A DNA stretch of 64,000 nt, taken from assembly GCF_900114565.1 (NCBI RefSeq), contig NZ_FOTM01000012.1, positions 53,980 through 117,979 on the forward strand, read 5' to 3'. The notes under the pieces were generated by a model that was not told the DNA's origin, searched no databases, and worked only from the letters and a program-made list of their open reading frames with translations. The first letter of the stretch is position 1; the number at the start of each line of letters is the position of its first letter. Both the position numbers and the translations under genes were made by a program. The stretch comes from Leifsonia sp. CL147. Its GTDB lineage: Bacteria; Actinomycetota; Actinomycetes; Actinomycetales; Microbacteriaceae. This document shows, piece after piece, positions 1-8,236 of the stretch.

Positions 1-117
1 TGTGGTTGAAGTCACAATGGTTTCCTTTCCGCTCACCACCTCGTGGAGTGAGAGATCCACTAATGGAGACCGTTCACCGGCCAGGTCATGACGCGAAGGA
101 CGGATTGCGCAGTCGTA

Positions 118-154
118 ATGAAGACATCTCCGGCATCGAGGGCGATGTCTTCAT
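118..154. repeat. Inverted repeat upstream of the signal peptidase gene
   Basis: Two perfect 11-base arms, ATGAAGACATC at 118-128 and GATGTCTTCAT at 144-154, are separated by 15 bases. The repeat lies about 95 bases before the chosen start of the signal peptidase gene. No T-run follows it, so a classical rho-independent terminator is not supported. It could be an operator or a leader hairpin. The function is unknown. Confidence 0.5.
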
Positions 155-248
155 GAACTGCAGTCCACGAGGATCGCGTCATCGAACCTCGCGCCGTGCG
201 TCTATATCAGTGAACACATGTCCGAACCGAGTGACGGAGGGAGGCACG

Positions 249-1616
249 GTGACCTCTACGCCTCGCATCCCCGTGAGGAGATTCAAGGTGCGACGTTCTT
301 CATTCGTGCCTCCGGCAAGCCGTGCGAGCGCGGTCCCGAGCGCTCTGTCGTGGCGCGAACACCTCGACGGTTCGACAGCGCCGAAAGGCCCGGCGGCGTG
401 GACGGCGGCGAGCACGACGCAAGCCGATCGGATGGTGATCGACGCCGGCCCCTACGGGGTGATAGATCTTGCAGCGACCCCGTCGACGGCCGACGCCGGT
501 GGCGCCCCACAGCTCGGAGTCGTCTGGTGGGACAAGCGGTCCTTCCGCGAGGAGGACGACGACGACGGGACCATCCAGACGAGCTTCGTCCCCGCGCCGA
601 CCACGGACCACATCTCGCTGGCCGCCGGCTCCTCCCGCGGAGCCGGACCGTCATGGCGCACCCCTGCGCCCGCCTCTGCGCCCGCCTCTGCGCCCGCCGC
701 CGGGACCGCTCGAGCGGATGCGCCGGGCAGGGAGCCCGGACTGCACCCGGTGGAGGCCGCGATCGCGGGACCGGCTCGTGCGGAGCCCGGTCCCGCATCC
801 TCCGCCCCGCTGGAGTCCGTGCCTGCTCCGGTCCTGGCGAGCAGCAGCAGGGCCGAGCTCGACGATTCCGAACATCAGAGGCACGCCCGGCGATCGAGGC
901 ACATCGCCCTCGCCCCGAAAACGCGCGGCAGGCGACGTGGCCCGGCAGAGACGAGCCACCCGCGTCGCGCGAGGCTTCGGCGCAGGCGGATCCGCCGCCG
1001 GGTCGTCCTCGGAACGGTCATCGTCGTCATCGCGTTCGTCGTGACGGTGCTCATCCAGTCCGCGATCATCGCGCCGTTCACCGTGCCGTCGGTCTCGATG
1101 CAGAACACGCTCGAGACCGGCGACCGGATCCTGGTCGACAAGATCGGGTACGGTGCCTCCTCCATCCACCGGGGAGACGTGGTCGTCTTCTCCGACCCGG
1201 GCGGCTGGCTGGCCGGGTCGAAGGAGAGCGCGAGAGCGGGTGACGACGGCTATCTCGTGAAGCGGGTCATCGGAGTCCCGGGAGACCACGTCACCTGCTG
1301 CAGCACCGACGGCCGGCTGAGCGTCAATGGGATGGAACTCTACGAGGACTACGCGGTGCTGCCGGCCGGCGAGCATGCGGCGGCCTCGCCCTTCGACGTG
1401 ACGGTCCCTGCGGGCGCCCTCTGGGTGCTCGGTGACAACCGATACAACTCACACGACTCATCCAAGACGCAGGGCCTGCCGTCGAAGGGGTTCGTCCCGA
1501 TCGCCGACGTCGTCGGCCAGGCCGTGGCCAGGGTCTGGCCTGTGAACCGGCTCGGGCCGATCGGGTCCGCCCGCGAGACGTTCGCCTCGGTCCCGGACCA
1601 GACATGTCCGATCTGA
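249..1616 (+). CDS. lepB: Type I signal peptidase with long disordered N-terminal region
   Basis: The C-terminal part is a serine/lysine signal peptidase that cleaves signal peptides of exported proteins at the outer face of the membrane. A basic stretch and one hydrophobic segment (about residues 255-278) precede the catalytic motif SVSMQN, with nucleophile Ser283. The general-base Lys338 lies in YLVKRVIG, and the conserved box VLGDNRYNSHDS follows. The GTG at 249 is chosen because GGAGGGAGG sits just upstream; an open frame continues back to base 6 but has no such site. About 250 residues before the membrane segment are Ala/Pro/Arg-rich with ASAP repeats, far longer than a usual LepB. The next gene overlaps its end by 13 bases. 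Family confidence is high; start confidence is moderate. Confidence 0.9.
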   Translation: MTSTPRIPVRRFKVRRSSFVPPASRASAVPSALSWREHLDGSTAPKGPAAWTAASTTQADRMVIDAGPYGVIDLAATPSTADAGGAPQLGVVWWDKRSFREEDDDDGTIQTSFVPAPTTDHISLAAGSSRGAGPSWRTPAPASAPASAPAAGTARADAPGREPGLHPVEAAIAGPARAEPGPASSAPLESVPAPVLASSSRAELDDSEHQRHARRSRHIALAPKTRGRRRGPAETSHPRRARLRRRRIRRRVVLGTVIVVIAFVVTVLIQSAIIAPFTVPSVSMQNTLETGDRILVDKIGYGASSIHRGDVVVFSDPGGWLAGSKESARAGDDGYLVKRVIGVPGDHVTCCSTDGRLSVNGMELYEDYAVLPAGEHAAASPFDVTVPAGALWVLGDNRYNSHDSSKTQGLPSKGFVPIADVVGQAVARVWPVNRLGPIGSARETFASVPDQTCPI

Positions 1617-1963
1617 AGGTCCACTCCTTGAGCCACGACGAAGTGGACGGACTCGACGAATCCGCCGTCGGCGTGCCCGTTCCGAACACGGCATCGGGAT
1701 TCGTCACCGACTTCGCCTTGCCCGGAGTGCTCCCCAAACGGGTCCGCCCCCTGGCGGTGGTCGCGCTCCTTCTTGCGCTGGTGCTTCCGTTCGTCGCCAT
1801 CCCGGTCGCGCACCGGGTGATCCGCACGCTCCAGCACGAGGGTGGACGCGGCCTGGCCGTCGCCCAGGCGGCCATCGTGGTCGGCTACATCGACATCCTT
1901 CTGTGGGCCCTGGTCTGTCTCAACCTCGCGGTCGCCGTGCTGCTGCATCCTGCCGTCGGCTGA
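1604..1963 (+). CDS. Small DUF4190-like membrane protein
   Basis: This is a 119-residue protein with a polar N-terminus of about 45 residues, then two hydrophobic helices joined by a short linker containing His, Arg and GRGLAVAQAAIVVGY. That arrangement is typical of DUF4190-type actinobacterial membrane proteins, whose biochemical role is not established. The ATG lies inside the end of the signal peptidase gene and the two overlap by 13 bases, so translation is probably coupled. Its position suggests a membrane role linked to secretion, but nothing in the sequence gives an activity. Confidence 0.75.
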   Translation: MSDLKVHSLSHDEVDGLDESAVGVPVPNTASGFVTDFALPGVLPKRVRPLAVVALLLALVLPFVAIPVAHRVIRTLQHEGGRGLAVAQAAIVVGYIDILLWALVCLNLAVAVLLHPAVG

Positions 1964-1975
1964 GCGGCTCCGGCC

Positions 1976-2224
1976 TCAGTTGAAGATCGCCCACTCCGAG
2001 CGGTCCAGCCGGGCGCGACTGCCGTTGATCACGAGGTACCACGAGTTCTCGTCGCGATGCAGGTACTCCGCGAGGATGGTGGAGTACTTCCACTCGTCCG
2101 AGACCAGCGACCAGTGGATCAACGAGATGAGCTGGCCCTGTCGCAGATAGGGGACGGCGACGAAGTCATCCTGACGATGGGGGTCCGGCAAGCTCTGGCG
2201 GGCCCCCGTCCGCTGCGTGCTCAT
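1976..2224 (-). CDS. Hypothetical 82-residue protein
   Basis: This small soluble protein is convergent with the DUF4190-like gene, leaving only 12 bases between stops. It is rich in Trp and Tyr (IHWSLVSDEWKYS, NSWYLVING) and has no signal peptide or membrane segment. The aromatic residue pattern and its compact position between two well supported genes make it look like a real conserved small protein. I do not recognise a family. Confidence 0.55.
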   Translation of the reverse strand: MSTQRTGARQSLPDPHRQDDFVAVPYLRQGQLISLIHWSLVSDEWKYSTILAEYLHRDENSWYLVINGSRARLDRSEWAIFN

Positions 2225-2266
2225 GATGAACTCTAACGCCGTCGCCGCCCCGATGGACAGCCTCGG

Positions 2267-3307
2267 TCAGTCGGGTTGAGGCCCGGAACCCACCAGTTCG
2301 CCGACCGACCGGACCGGTGCGATCGTCCGGTCGCGCGCCGACTCGTACGCGGCCAGAATGATGCCGAGCACCTGGATCCCCTCCTTCTGCGTGTGCAGCG
2401 GACGCGTCCCCGCCAGGATGCTGCGAGCGAAGTGCCCGATCTCCGCCTCGAACTCGTGGACCGGGGGCAGTTCGACCATCGTGGGCGCTGCGTCGCCCCG
2501 ACGGCGGTAGCTCAGAGACAGGCCGTCGCTGGTCAGGCTTCCGAGCTCGCCGACGACCGAGAACTTCTCGGTGCCGTCTGCCGGCTGGTATGCCCAGCTC
2601 GTGACGAGGCTCCCGATCACCCCGTTGTCGAAGCGGACCAGCAGCTGCGCCGAGTCCTCGCCCTCCATGAACAGGAGTCGATGGGTCGCCAGCATCGCGG
2701 TCACCTCGACCGGCGAGCCGCCCGCCAGGTGCAGCAGCAGGTAGGTGGGGTGGTAGCCCGTGTCGATGAGCTCGCCGCCGCCGCTGGTCGCGGCGTGAGA
2801 ACGCCATCCCATGTTCGACGGATCGAAGTCGTTGAAGAAGCTGTCGGTGGTGCGCACCTCGTAGACGTGGCCGAGCACCCCGGTGTCGATCAGCTCTTTG
2901 GCCTTCGCTACGGCAGGGAGGAACAGCTGGTTGTGCGCGCACATGAGCGTCACGCCGGCCGCGGTGACGGCAGCATCCACCTCGGCCGCCTCCTCCGGCG
3001 TGAGGCAGAGAGGCTTCTCGCACAGGATGTGCTTGCCGGCGCGTGCCGCAGCGACGATCGCGTCCTTGTGGAGGTGGTGGGGGAGGCAGATGTCGACGGC
3101 GTCGATGTCCGCCTCGGCCAGCATCGTGGCGTAGTCGGCGTACACCGCAGCGCCCGTGTCGCCGGCGCGGAGGTCGGCCGCTTCGCGCACGGGATCGGCG
3201 ACGGCGGCGAAAGTCACGGTGCCGGGGTTGCGCAGGTAGCCGGCGATGTGGGCGCCGGCGATGCCGCCGGCTCCGATGAGGCCGATGCGGACGGTGGTGC
3301 TGGGCAT
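2267..3307 (-). CDS. Gfo/Idh/MocA family oxidoreductase
   Basis: This is a 346-residue NAD(P)-dependent sugar or inositol dehydrogenase-type protein. The N-terminus carries the Rossmann motif IGLIGAGGIAGAHIAGY, and CEKPLCLT is the family's EKP motif with the conserved Lys. GGELIDTGYHP is the conserved C-terminal-domain segment with a catalytic-type His. The start at 3307 is set by AAGGAG a few bases upstream; the open frame continues further. It is followed on the same strand by a second member of the family 57 bases upstream, and the pair is divergent from a beta-mannosidase. It therefore probably oxidises or epimerises a released sugar. The substrate cannot be read from the sequence. Confidence 0.85.
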   Translation of the reverse strand: MPSTTVRIGLIGAGGIAGAHIAGYLRNPGTVTFAAVADPVREAADLRAGDTGAAVYADYATMLAEADIDAVDICLPHHLHKDAIVAAARAGKHILCEKPLCLTPEEAAEVDAAVTAAGVTLMCAHNQLFLPAVAKAKELIDTGVLGHVYEVRTTDSFFNDFDPSNMGWRSHAATSGGGELIDTGYHPTYLLLHLAGGSPVEVTAMLATHRLLFMEGEDSAQLLVRFDNGVIGSLVTSWAYQPADGTEKFSVVGELGSLTSDGLSLSYRRRGDAAPTMVELPPVHEFEAEIGHFARSILAGTRPLHTQKEGIQVLGIILAAYESARDRTIAPVRSVGELVGSGPQPD

Positions 3308-3363
3308 GGTGAAGGGCTCCTTCTGAGAAGAGGATAAGTGCAGAGTGGAAGAAGACGGGCTGG

Positions 3364-4374
3364 TCAGGCGACCGATGCGGACTCCCGGGCGAGGGTGACG
3401 GCGCGCCCGCTGGCGGCGGACTCGTTGGCGGCGACGACCATCCGGGTCAGTTCGACCGCGTGCCGCAGGTTGTCGTCGGCGATCGTGCCGTCGTGGATGT
3501 GCTGCACCCACTGGGCGAACGGCCCCGGCCGGCGCGCGGGGAGCGGCAGCTCCCGCCATTCCTCGCCGAAGCGTCCGCCTTTCGCGACCAGGCGCTCGCC
3601 GCCGAAGCCGAACAGGAGCGTCGCCTCGGTCCCGCGCAACTCCACGGTGAAGGCACCCGGCGTCGTCACCACGCTGGCCTCGAACACCCCGAGGCGGCCA
3701 TCAGGGAAGGAGGCGGTCACGACCGCGCTGTCCTCCACCGCGCGATGGGTGACGCTGCCGTACGTCGCCGAGATGGTCAGGGGTTCGGCGCGGTGGAACA
3801 GCCGGGTGAGGTACGCGGGGTGGCAGCCGAGGTCGGTGAGCGCTCCGCCGATCGCGGCCTCCGGGTCGGCGAACCGCTCCGGGAGCCAGCCGGCGACCCA
3901 GCCGTTGTGGGCCAGGCGAACGCGGGAGTACGTGAGCTCGCCCAGCGTCCCCTCGTCGAGGATGCGTTCGATAGCGCCGGTGTAGTCGTCCGACAGCCGC
4001 GGCAGGGAGACCACGAGGGCCACGCCGTTCCGGCGGGCGAGTTCGACAAGCTCCTCCGACTCGGCCACCGTGGGGCACAGGATCTTCTCCGTGAAGACGT
4101 GCTTGCCGGCCGCGATGGCCCGGCCGATGACGTCGCGGTGCTGGTCCGTGGACGTGGTGACCGTGACCGCGTCGAGTCCGGGACGCGCGAGCAGCTCGTC
4201 GAGGTCGGCGACGAACTCCACCCCGAACTCGGCGGCGGCCGCGTGGCCGCGCTGCTCGTCGTCATCCCAGACGGCGACGAGGGTGGTGCCGGGGTGCTCC
4301 TGGACGTTCTTCGCATAATCGCCTGCATGGACGTGCCAGAAGCCGATCGCTGCAACAGCGAGTGGTGGGGTCAT
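3364..4374 (-). CDS. Second Gfo/Idh/MocA family oxidoreductase
   Basis: This 336-residue protein starts MTPPLAVAAIGFWHVHAG, a variant of the Rossmann motif in which the usual GxGxxG is degenerate. The EK motif (FTEKILCPT) lacks the Pro of EKP, and the later GGALTDLGCHPAYL segment is present. AAGGAGG is well placed before the ATG at 4374. It probably forms an operon with the downstream oxidoreductase gene at 2267-3307. With the divergent beta-mannosidase and the LacI-type operator between them, a role in processing a mannoside-derived sugar is plausible. The degenerate nucleotide-binding loop could mean altered cofactor binding. Family assignment is firm; function is inferred. Confidence 0.82.
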   Translation of the reverse strand: MTPPLAVAAIGFWHVHAGDYAKNVQEHPGTTLVAVWDDDEQRGHAAAAEFGVEFVADLDELLARPGLDAVTVTTSTDQHRDVIGRAIAAGKHVFTEKILCPTVAESEELVELARRNGVALVVSLPRLSDDYTGAIERILDEGTLGELTYSRVRLAHNGWVAGWLPERFADPEAAIGGALTDLGCHPAYLTRLFHRAEPLTISATYGSVTHRAVEDSAVVTASFPDGRLGVFEASVVTTPGAFTVELRGTEATLLFGFGGERLVAKGGRFGEEWRELPLPARRPGPFAQWVQHIHDGTIADDNLRHAVELTRMVVAANESAASGRAVTLARESASVA

Positions 4375-4467
4375 GCCTGTCGAGGCCTCCTTGCCTGGAT
4401 GCGGTTCGCGCGAACCCGGCAAGCGTATCTTCTGCTCGGGAGCGATCGAAAGTGATGTGGCCGGATT

Positions 4468-4485
4468 TCTGGAATCGTTCCCAGA
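4468..4485. promoter_or_regulatory. LacI-type operator before the beta-mannosidase gene
   Basis: TCTGGAATCGTTCCCAGA is an imperfect 18-base palindrome with the CG centre typical of LacI/GalR operators. It lies 18 bases before the GTG of the GH2 gene and in the divergent gap with the Gfo/Idh/MocA pair. It matches the pattern TGTGGNAWCGWTNCCACA seen at five other places in the window, with T to C and T to A changes in the outer arms. Confidence 0.6.
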
Positions 4486-4502
4486 TTGTGCATCATCGAG
4501 GG

Positions 4503-7070
4503 GTGAGCACATCGATGACGATCAGCCTCGACGGCGATGACTGGAGTATCCGGGAGGCGCTGGGCGATACCGCCGAGTGGTATCTGGGGGCGCCGCTGCC
4601 CGAGGCGGGCAACAACGTTGCGGAGGCGTCCGCGGCGATCGCGGCGGCGCCCGGATGGCTCCCGGCTCGCGTGCCGGGCGCCGTGATCGACGATCTGTCC
4701 CGGGCGGGGGAGCTGCCGGATCCCCGTGCCGGGCGCAACTCCCGCGCTGCGGAATGGACGGCCGAGCGCTCGTGGGTGTACCGCCGGGCGGTGGAGCTGG
4801 AGGCTTCCGCAGCCGAGGGGGTGGCCGTGCTCGAGTTCGACGGCATCGACCCCGGCGCGGACGTGTACTGGGACGGCGAACTGCTCGGCAGTGTCCGCGG
4901 GCTCTATCACCGGCTCCGGCTGCCGCTGGACGCATCCCGGCGTTCCGCAGGGCGGCACAAGCTGGCCCTGCGCGTGCATCCGGCGCCCGACTCGGAGCCG
5001 CAGGTGGGCCGCACGGAACGCGTGCGGGTCCACACGCCGCGGCTCGGCTACGGCTGGGACTTCTCGCCGCGACTGCGCCACCAGGGCGTGTGGAAGAGCG
5101 CCCGCCTCCGGCAGGGCCGCGCGTTGCTGGGGGATGTCGTGGTGCGGTCGAACGTAGAGTCCGGCCGGTCGGCCGGTGTGGTGGACGTCGCGTGGGAGGC
5201 GCCCCTCACAGCAGCGGGCGCGGATCCCGGCGCACTCGCGGTGACCGTCGGCGTCGCCCGAGCTGGCCGCATTCTGGCCGCAACCACCGTCGCGGCGGAC
5301 GAGGCGTCGGCGAGCGTGCGCATTCCCGACGTGGAGCTGTGGTGGCCCAACACGTTCGGCGCACAGCCGCTGTACACGGTGACCGTGGCGCTGGGGGATG
5401 CCGACGGCGAGGCCGACCGGACCCTCCGCGAGGTCGGCTTCCGTACCGCCGGGCTGGTCCAGAACGGCGGGGCTCCGGCAGACGCGCTGCCGTATACGGC
5501 CGTTGTGAACGGCGTGACCGTCCCCCTCCTCGGCTGGAACTGGACCCCGGCCGACACCCTGTTCGGGTCGATCGAGGAGCGAACGGTCGAGCATCTCCTC
5601 GGTCTAGCCGCGGCGTCCGGGGCGCGGCTGATCCGCGTCTGGGGCGGCGGCCTGGTCGAATCGGAGCACTTCTACACCACCTGCGACCGGCTGGGCCTGC
5701 TGGTGTGGCAGGAGTTCTCGCAGTCGAGCTCGGGGATGCAGAGCGCGCCCAGCACGGATCCCGCCTTCGTCGCGCTGATGCGCGCGGAGGCCGAGGCCCT
5801 GGTGCCGACGCGGGTGCATCATCCCTCGCTGCTGCTCTGGGGTGGCGGGAACGAGCTCGACGAGGGCGGTCTGCCGCTGTCGGACGACCGTTCGCCCGTG
5901 CTCGCCGCCGTGTCGAAGGTCGTGAGACGGCTGGATCCGGACCGCGGATGGCTGCCCACCTCGCCGACGGGACCGGAGTTCCACAACCGGCTCGACCGCA
6001 TCCACGCGAACCCGCAGGGCCAGCACGACGTCCACGGCCCCTGGGAGCACCAGGGGCTGGTCGGTCAGTACACGCTGAGCAACGCGGGAACGAGTCTCGC
6101 GCACACGGAGTTCGGCGTCGAAGGGATGACGAACCTGCGGTCTCTGGAGGCGCTCATCCCGGAGGGCGACCGCTGGCCCGCCGACCGCACCAACCCGGTG
6201 TACCGCCACCTCGGCGAGTGGTGGAACAACGCGCAGCAGGTCGTCGAGCTGTTCGGCGGCCGGCCGGACACGCTGGACACGCTGAACCGCGCATCCCAGT
6301 TCCTGCAGGCGACGGGAATCCAGTACGCCGTGGAGGGGGACCGGCGACGGTTCCCGCGCTGCAGCATGGTGCTGCCCTGGCAGCTGAACGAGAGCTACCC
6401 GAACGCGTGGTGCACGGCTGCGGTGGACTTCCGCGGTGACCCGAAGCCCGCCTTCTTCGCCGTCGCGCGCGCGTTCGAGCGCCGCCGGGCCACGTTGCGG
6501 GTGACGCGCGCGGTGTGGGGCGGAGAGGTGACGGCCTCGGTGGAGGCGTGGCTGTGGGCGGAGGATGCGGTCGCGGCGGGCTCCACGCTGGTGCTGCGGG
6601 CGCGGGGGCTGGATGGTGCGGTGGTGGCGTCGCGGGAGTTCGCGGTCCCTGCCGTCGGGGAGCCCCGGCCGGTCGGGACGCTGGGGGTGGCTGTCGCCGC
6701 GCTGCCCCGGGTCTTCCTCTGGGAGGCGGAGTGGCGCGACGGAGCCGGAGAGAACGGAGGAGGGTTGCTCGACGTGGAGCGGATGGTCGCGACGGCGACG
6801 GACGACTTCGCCGCGCTGTTCGACGCGCCGGCCCCGGAGCTCGCTGTCACCCGGACCGCGAGCGGCGAGGTGCGCATCCAGAACACCGGTGAGATGGCGG
6901 CGCTCACTGTGCGCCTGGTGGATCCGCGACCTGTCGGCGCGCCGGAGGTTCTGCAGGCGGGCGGCGATCCGCGTCCGCTGCTGCCCGGCGAGGAGCGGGC
7001 GCTCGCCGCCACGCCGGGTCTTCCGGTGCGCGTCGAAGCGTGGAACGTCGTTCCGATCGAGGTTCGGTGA
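4503..7070 (+). CDS. Beta-mannosidase, glycoside hydrolase family 2
   Basis: This 855-residue intracellular enzyme (no signal peptide) has the GH2 layout: an N-terminal sugar-binding jelly roll (PGAVIDDLSRAGELPDP), an immunoglobulin-like domain, a TIM barrel, and C-terminal beta domains. The acid/base is Glu451 in WGGGNE. The predicted nucleophile is Glu536 in HTEFGVEGM. The WNWTPAD segment of beta-mannosidases is present. It should release beta-linked mannose from the reducing-end side of imported oligosaccharides. GTG at 4503 is chosen because GAGGGG precedes it; ATG at 4515 is an alternative. A LacI-type operator lies just upstream. The next gene, a metallophosphoesterase, follows after 80 bases. 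Confidence 0.9.
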   Translation: MSTSMTISLDGDDWSIREALGDTAEWYLGAPLPEAGNNVAEASAAIAAAPGWLPARVPGAVIDDLSRAGELPDPRAGRNSRAAEWTAERSWVYRRAVELEASAAEGVAVLEFDGIDPGADVYWDGELLGSVRGLYHRLRLPLDASRRSAGRHKLALRVHPAPDSEPQVGRTERVRVHTPRLGYGWDFSPRLRHQGVWKSARLRQGRALLGDVVVRSNVESGRSAGVVDVAWEAPLTAAGADPGALAVTVGVARAGRILAATTVAADEASASVRIPDVELWWPNTFGAQPLYTVTVALGDADGEADRTLREVGFRTAGLVQNGGAPADALPYTAVVNGVTVPLLGWNWTPADTLFGSIEERTVEHLLGLAAASGARLIRVWGGGLVESEHFYTTCDRLGLLVWQEFSQSSSGMQSAPSTDPAFVALMRAEAEALVPTRVHHPSLLLWGGGNELDEGGLPLSDDRSPVLAAVSKVVRRLDPDRGWLPTSPTGPEFHNRLDRIHANPQGQHDVHGPWEHQGLVGQYTLSNAGTSLAHTEFGVEGMTNLRSLEALIPEGDRWPADRTNPVYRHLGEWWNNAQQVVELFGGRPDTLDTLNRASQFLQATGIQYAVEGDRRRFPRCSMVLPWQLNESYPNAWCTAAVDFRGDPKPAFFAVARAFERRRATLRVTRAVWGGEVTASVEAWLWAEDAVAAGSTLVLRARGLDGAVVASREFAVPAVGEPRPVGTLGVAVAALPRVFLWEAEWRDGAGENGGGLLDVERMVATATDDFAALFDAPAPELAVTRTASGEVRIQNTGEMAALTVRLVDPRPVGAPEVLQAGGDPRPLLPGEERALAATPGLPVRVEAWNVVPIEVR

Positions 7071-7150
7071 GTGGATGACGCCCGACCCGATCCAGGCGGC
7101 ACACCGCGCACGTTCACGGCCTGTTCAGATCCAGGTGGTGTGATAGCCCC

Positions 7151-8074
7151 GTGAAGACGCGAATCGCGGAGTACCCGCGGCCGGACCACTTTCTTCTCCA
7201 CATCAGCGACACGCACGTGCTGGCGGGAGGCGAGAAGCTCTACGGCAGCGTCGACAGCGAGCGGCACCTCCGCGCTCTCCTCACGGAGGTCGAGGCATCG
7301 GGCGGACGGCCGGAGGCGATCGTCTTCACCGGCGACCTGGCCGACCGCGGTCAGCCGGACGCCTACGCGCGGTTGCGCGCCCTGGTCGAGCCGGTCGCCG
7401 AGCGGATGGGCGCCCGCGTCATCTGGGTGATGGGCAACCACGACGACCGCGCGGCCTTCCGGGCGGGGCTGCGCGACGAGCTGCCGGAGGTGACACCGGT
7501 CGATGACGTGTACTGGATCGGCGGCCTGCGGGTCATCGCGCTCGACTCCACCGTCCCCGGGCACCACTACGGGGATGTCAGCGAGCCGCAGCTGGATTGG
7601 CTCGCCGCGGAGCTGGCGATGCCGGCACCCGAGGGGACCATCCTCGCGATGCATCACCCGCCCATCCCGAGCGTGCTCGACCTCGCGGTGTCGGTGGAGC
7701 TGCGGGACCAGTCGCAGCTGCGCGAGGTCCTCGAGGGCAGCGACGTGCGCAGCATCATCGCCGGGCACCTCCACTATTCGTCCACGGCGACGTTCGCCGG
7801 CATCCCGGTCTCGGTCGCGTCCGCCAGCTGCTACACGCAGGACCTCACCGTGCCGACGGGAGGGACGCGCGGCCGCGACGGAGCCCGTGCCTTCAACCTG
7901 GTGCACGTCTACCCGAACACCGTGCTGCACTCGGTGGTGCCGCTGGGCCACTACCCGACGCTCGACTACGTGGATGCGGAGGAGTCGGCCCGGCGCCTGG
8001 CCGCCGACGGCATCCGCATCCCTCCCGCTGCTCGCCACGAGGCGCCCACCGAGCCCATCGCCGTCCTCGCCTAG
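7151..8074 (+). CDS. Metallophosphoesterase, 3',5'-cyclic-nucleotide phosphodiesterase-like
   Basis: This 307-residue calcineurin-like phosphoesterase carries all the family metal-binding motifs: [27 protein letters not shown] and GHLHYS. The order and spacing match the CpdA/Icc class of cyclic-nucleotide phosphodiesterases, but other phosphodiester or phosphomonoester substrates are possible. The GTG at 7151 lacks a strong ribosome-binding site. The gene follows the beta-mannosidase in the same direction and is followed by a large palindrome that faces the convergent Stealth gene. A glycan-linked phosphoester substrate is a reasonable guess from context only. Confidence 0.85.
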   Translation: MKTRIAEYPRPDHFLLHISDTHVLAGGEKLYGSVDSERHLRALLTEVEASGGRPEAIVFTGDLADRGQPDAYARLRALVEPVAERMGARVIWVMGNHDDRAAFRAGLRDELPEVTPVDDVYWIGGLRVIALDSTVPGHHYGDVSEPQLDWLAAELAMPAPEGTILAMHHPPIPSVLDLAVSVELRDQSQLREVLEGSDVRSIIAGHLHYSSTATFAGIPVSVASASCYTQDLTVPTGGTRGRDGARAFNLVHVYPNTVLHSVVPLGHYPTLDYVDAEESARRLAADGIRIPPAARHEAPTEPIAVLA

Positions 8075-8116
8075 CGCGCTCCCGCCCCCCGCTCCCGCCC
8101 CCGCGCCCCACCCACC

Positions 8117-8214
8117 CCGCGCTCACCCCCCACCGTCGAGTACGCAGAGATTGCACGCTCGCCCGGCGTGTCGCGTGCAATCTGTGCGTACTCGACGGTG
8201 GGGGGTGAGCGCGG
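8117..8214. repeat. Long intergenic palindrome, family A
   Basis: Two arms of 42 bases (8117-8158 and 8173-8214) pair with one mismatch around a 14-base loop. The core reads GTCGAGTACGCA then TTGCACGC, and the loop contains CGGCGTGTC. It separates two convergent genes, so a bidirectional terminator role is possible. A closely related copy occurs at 57740-57833, which points to a dispersed repeat family rather than a one-off terminator. Confidence 0.85.
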
Positions 8215-8236
8215 GGGGTGGGGGTGAGGCGCGGGG

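Noticed and set aside
6..248. Signal peptidase start at base 6
   Set aside because: No ribosome-binding site, and the region contains a hairpin. The GTG at 249 has a strong site.
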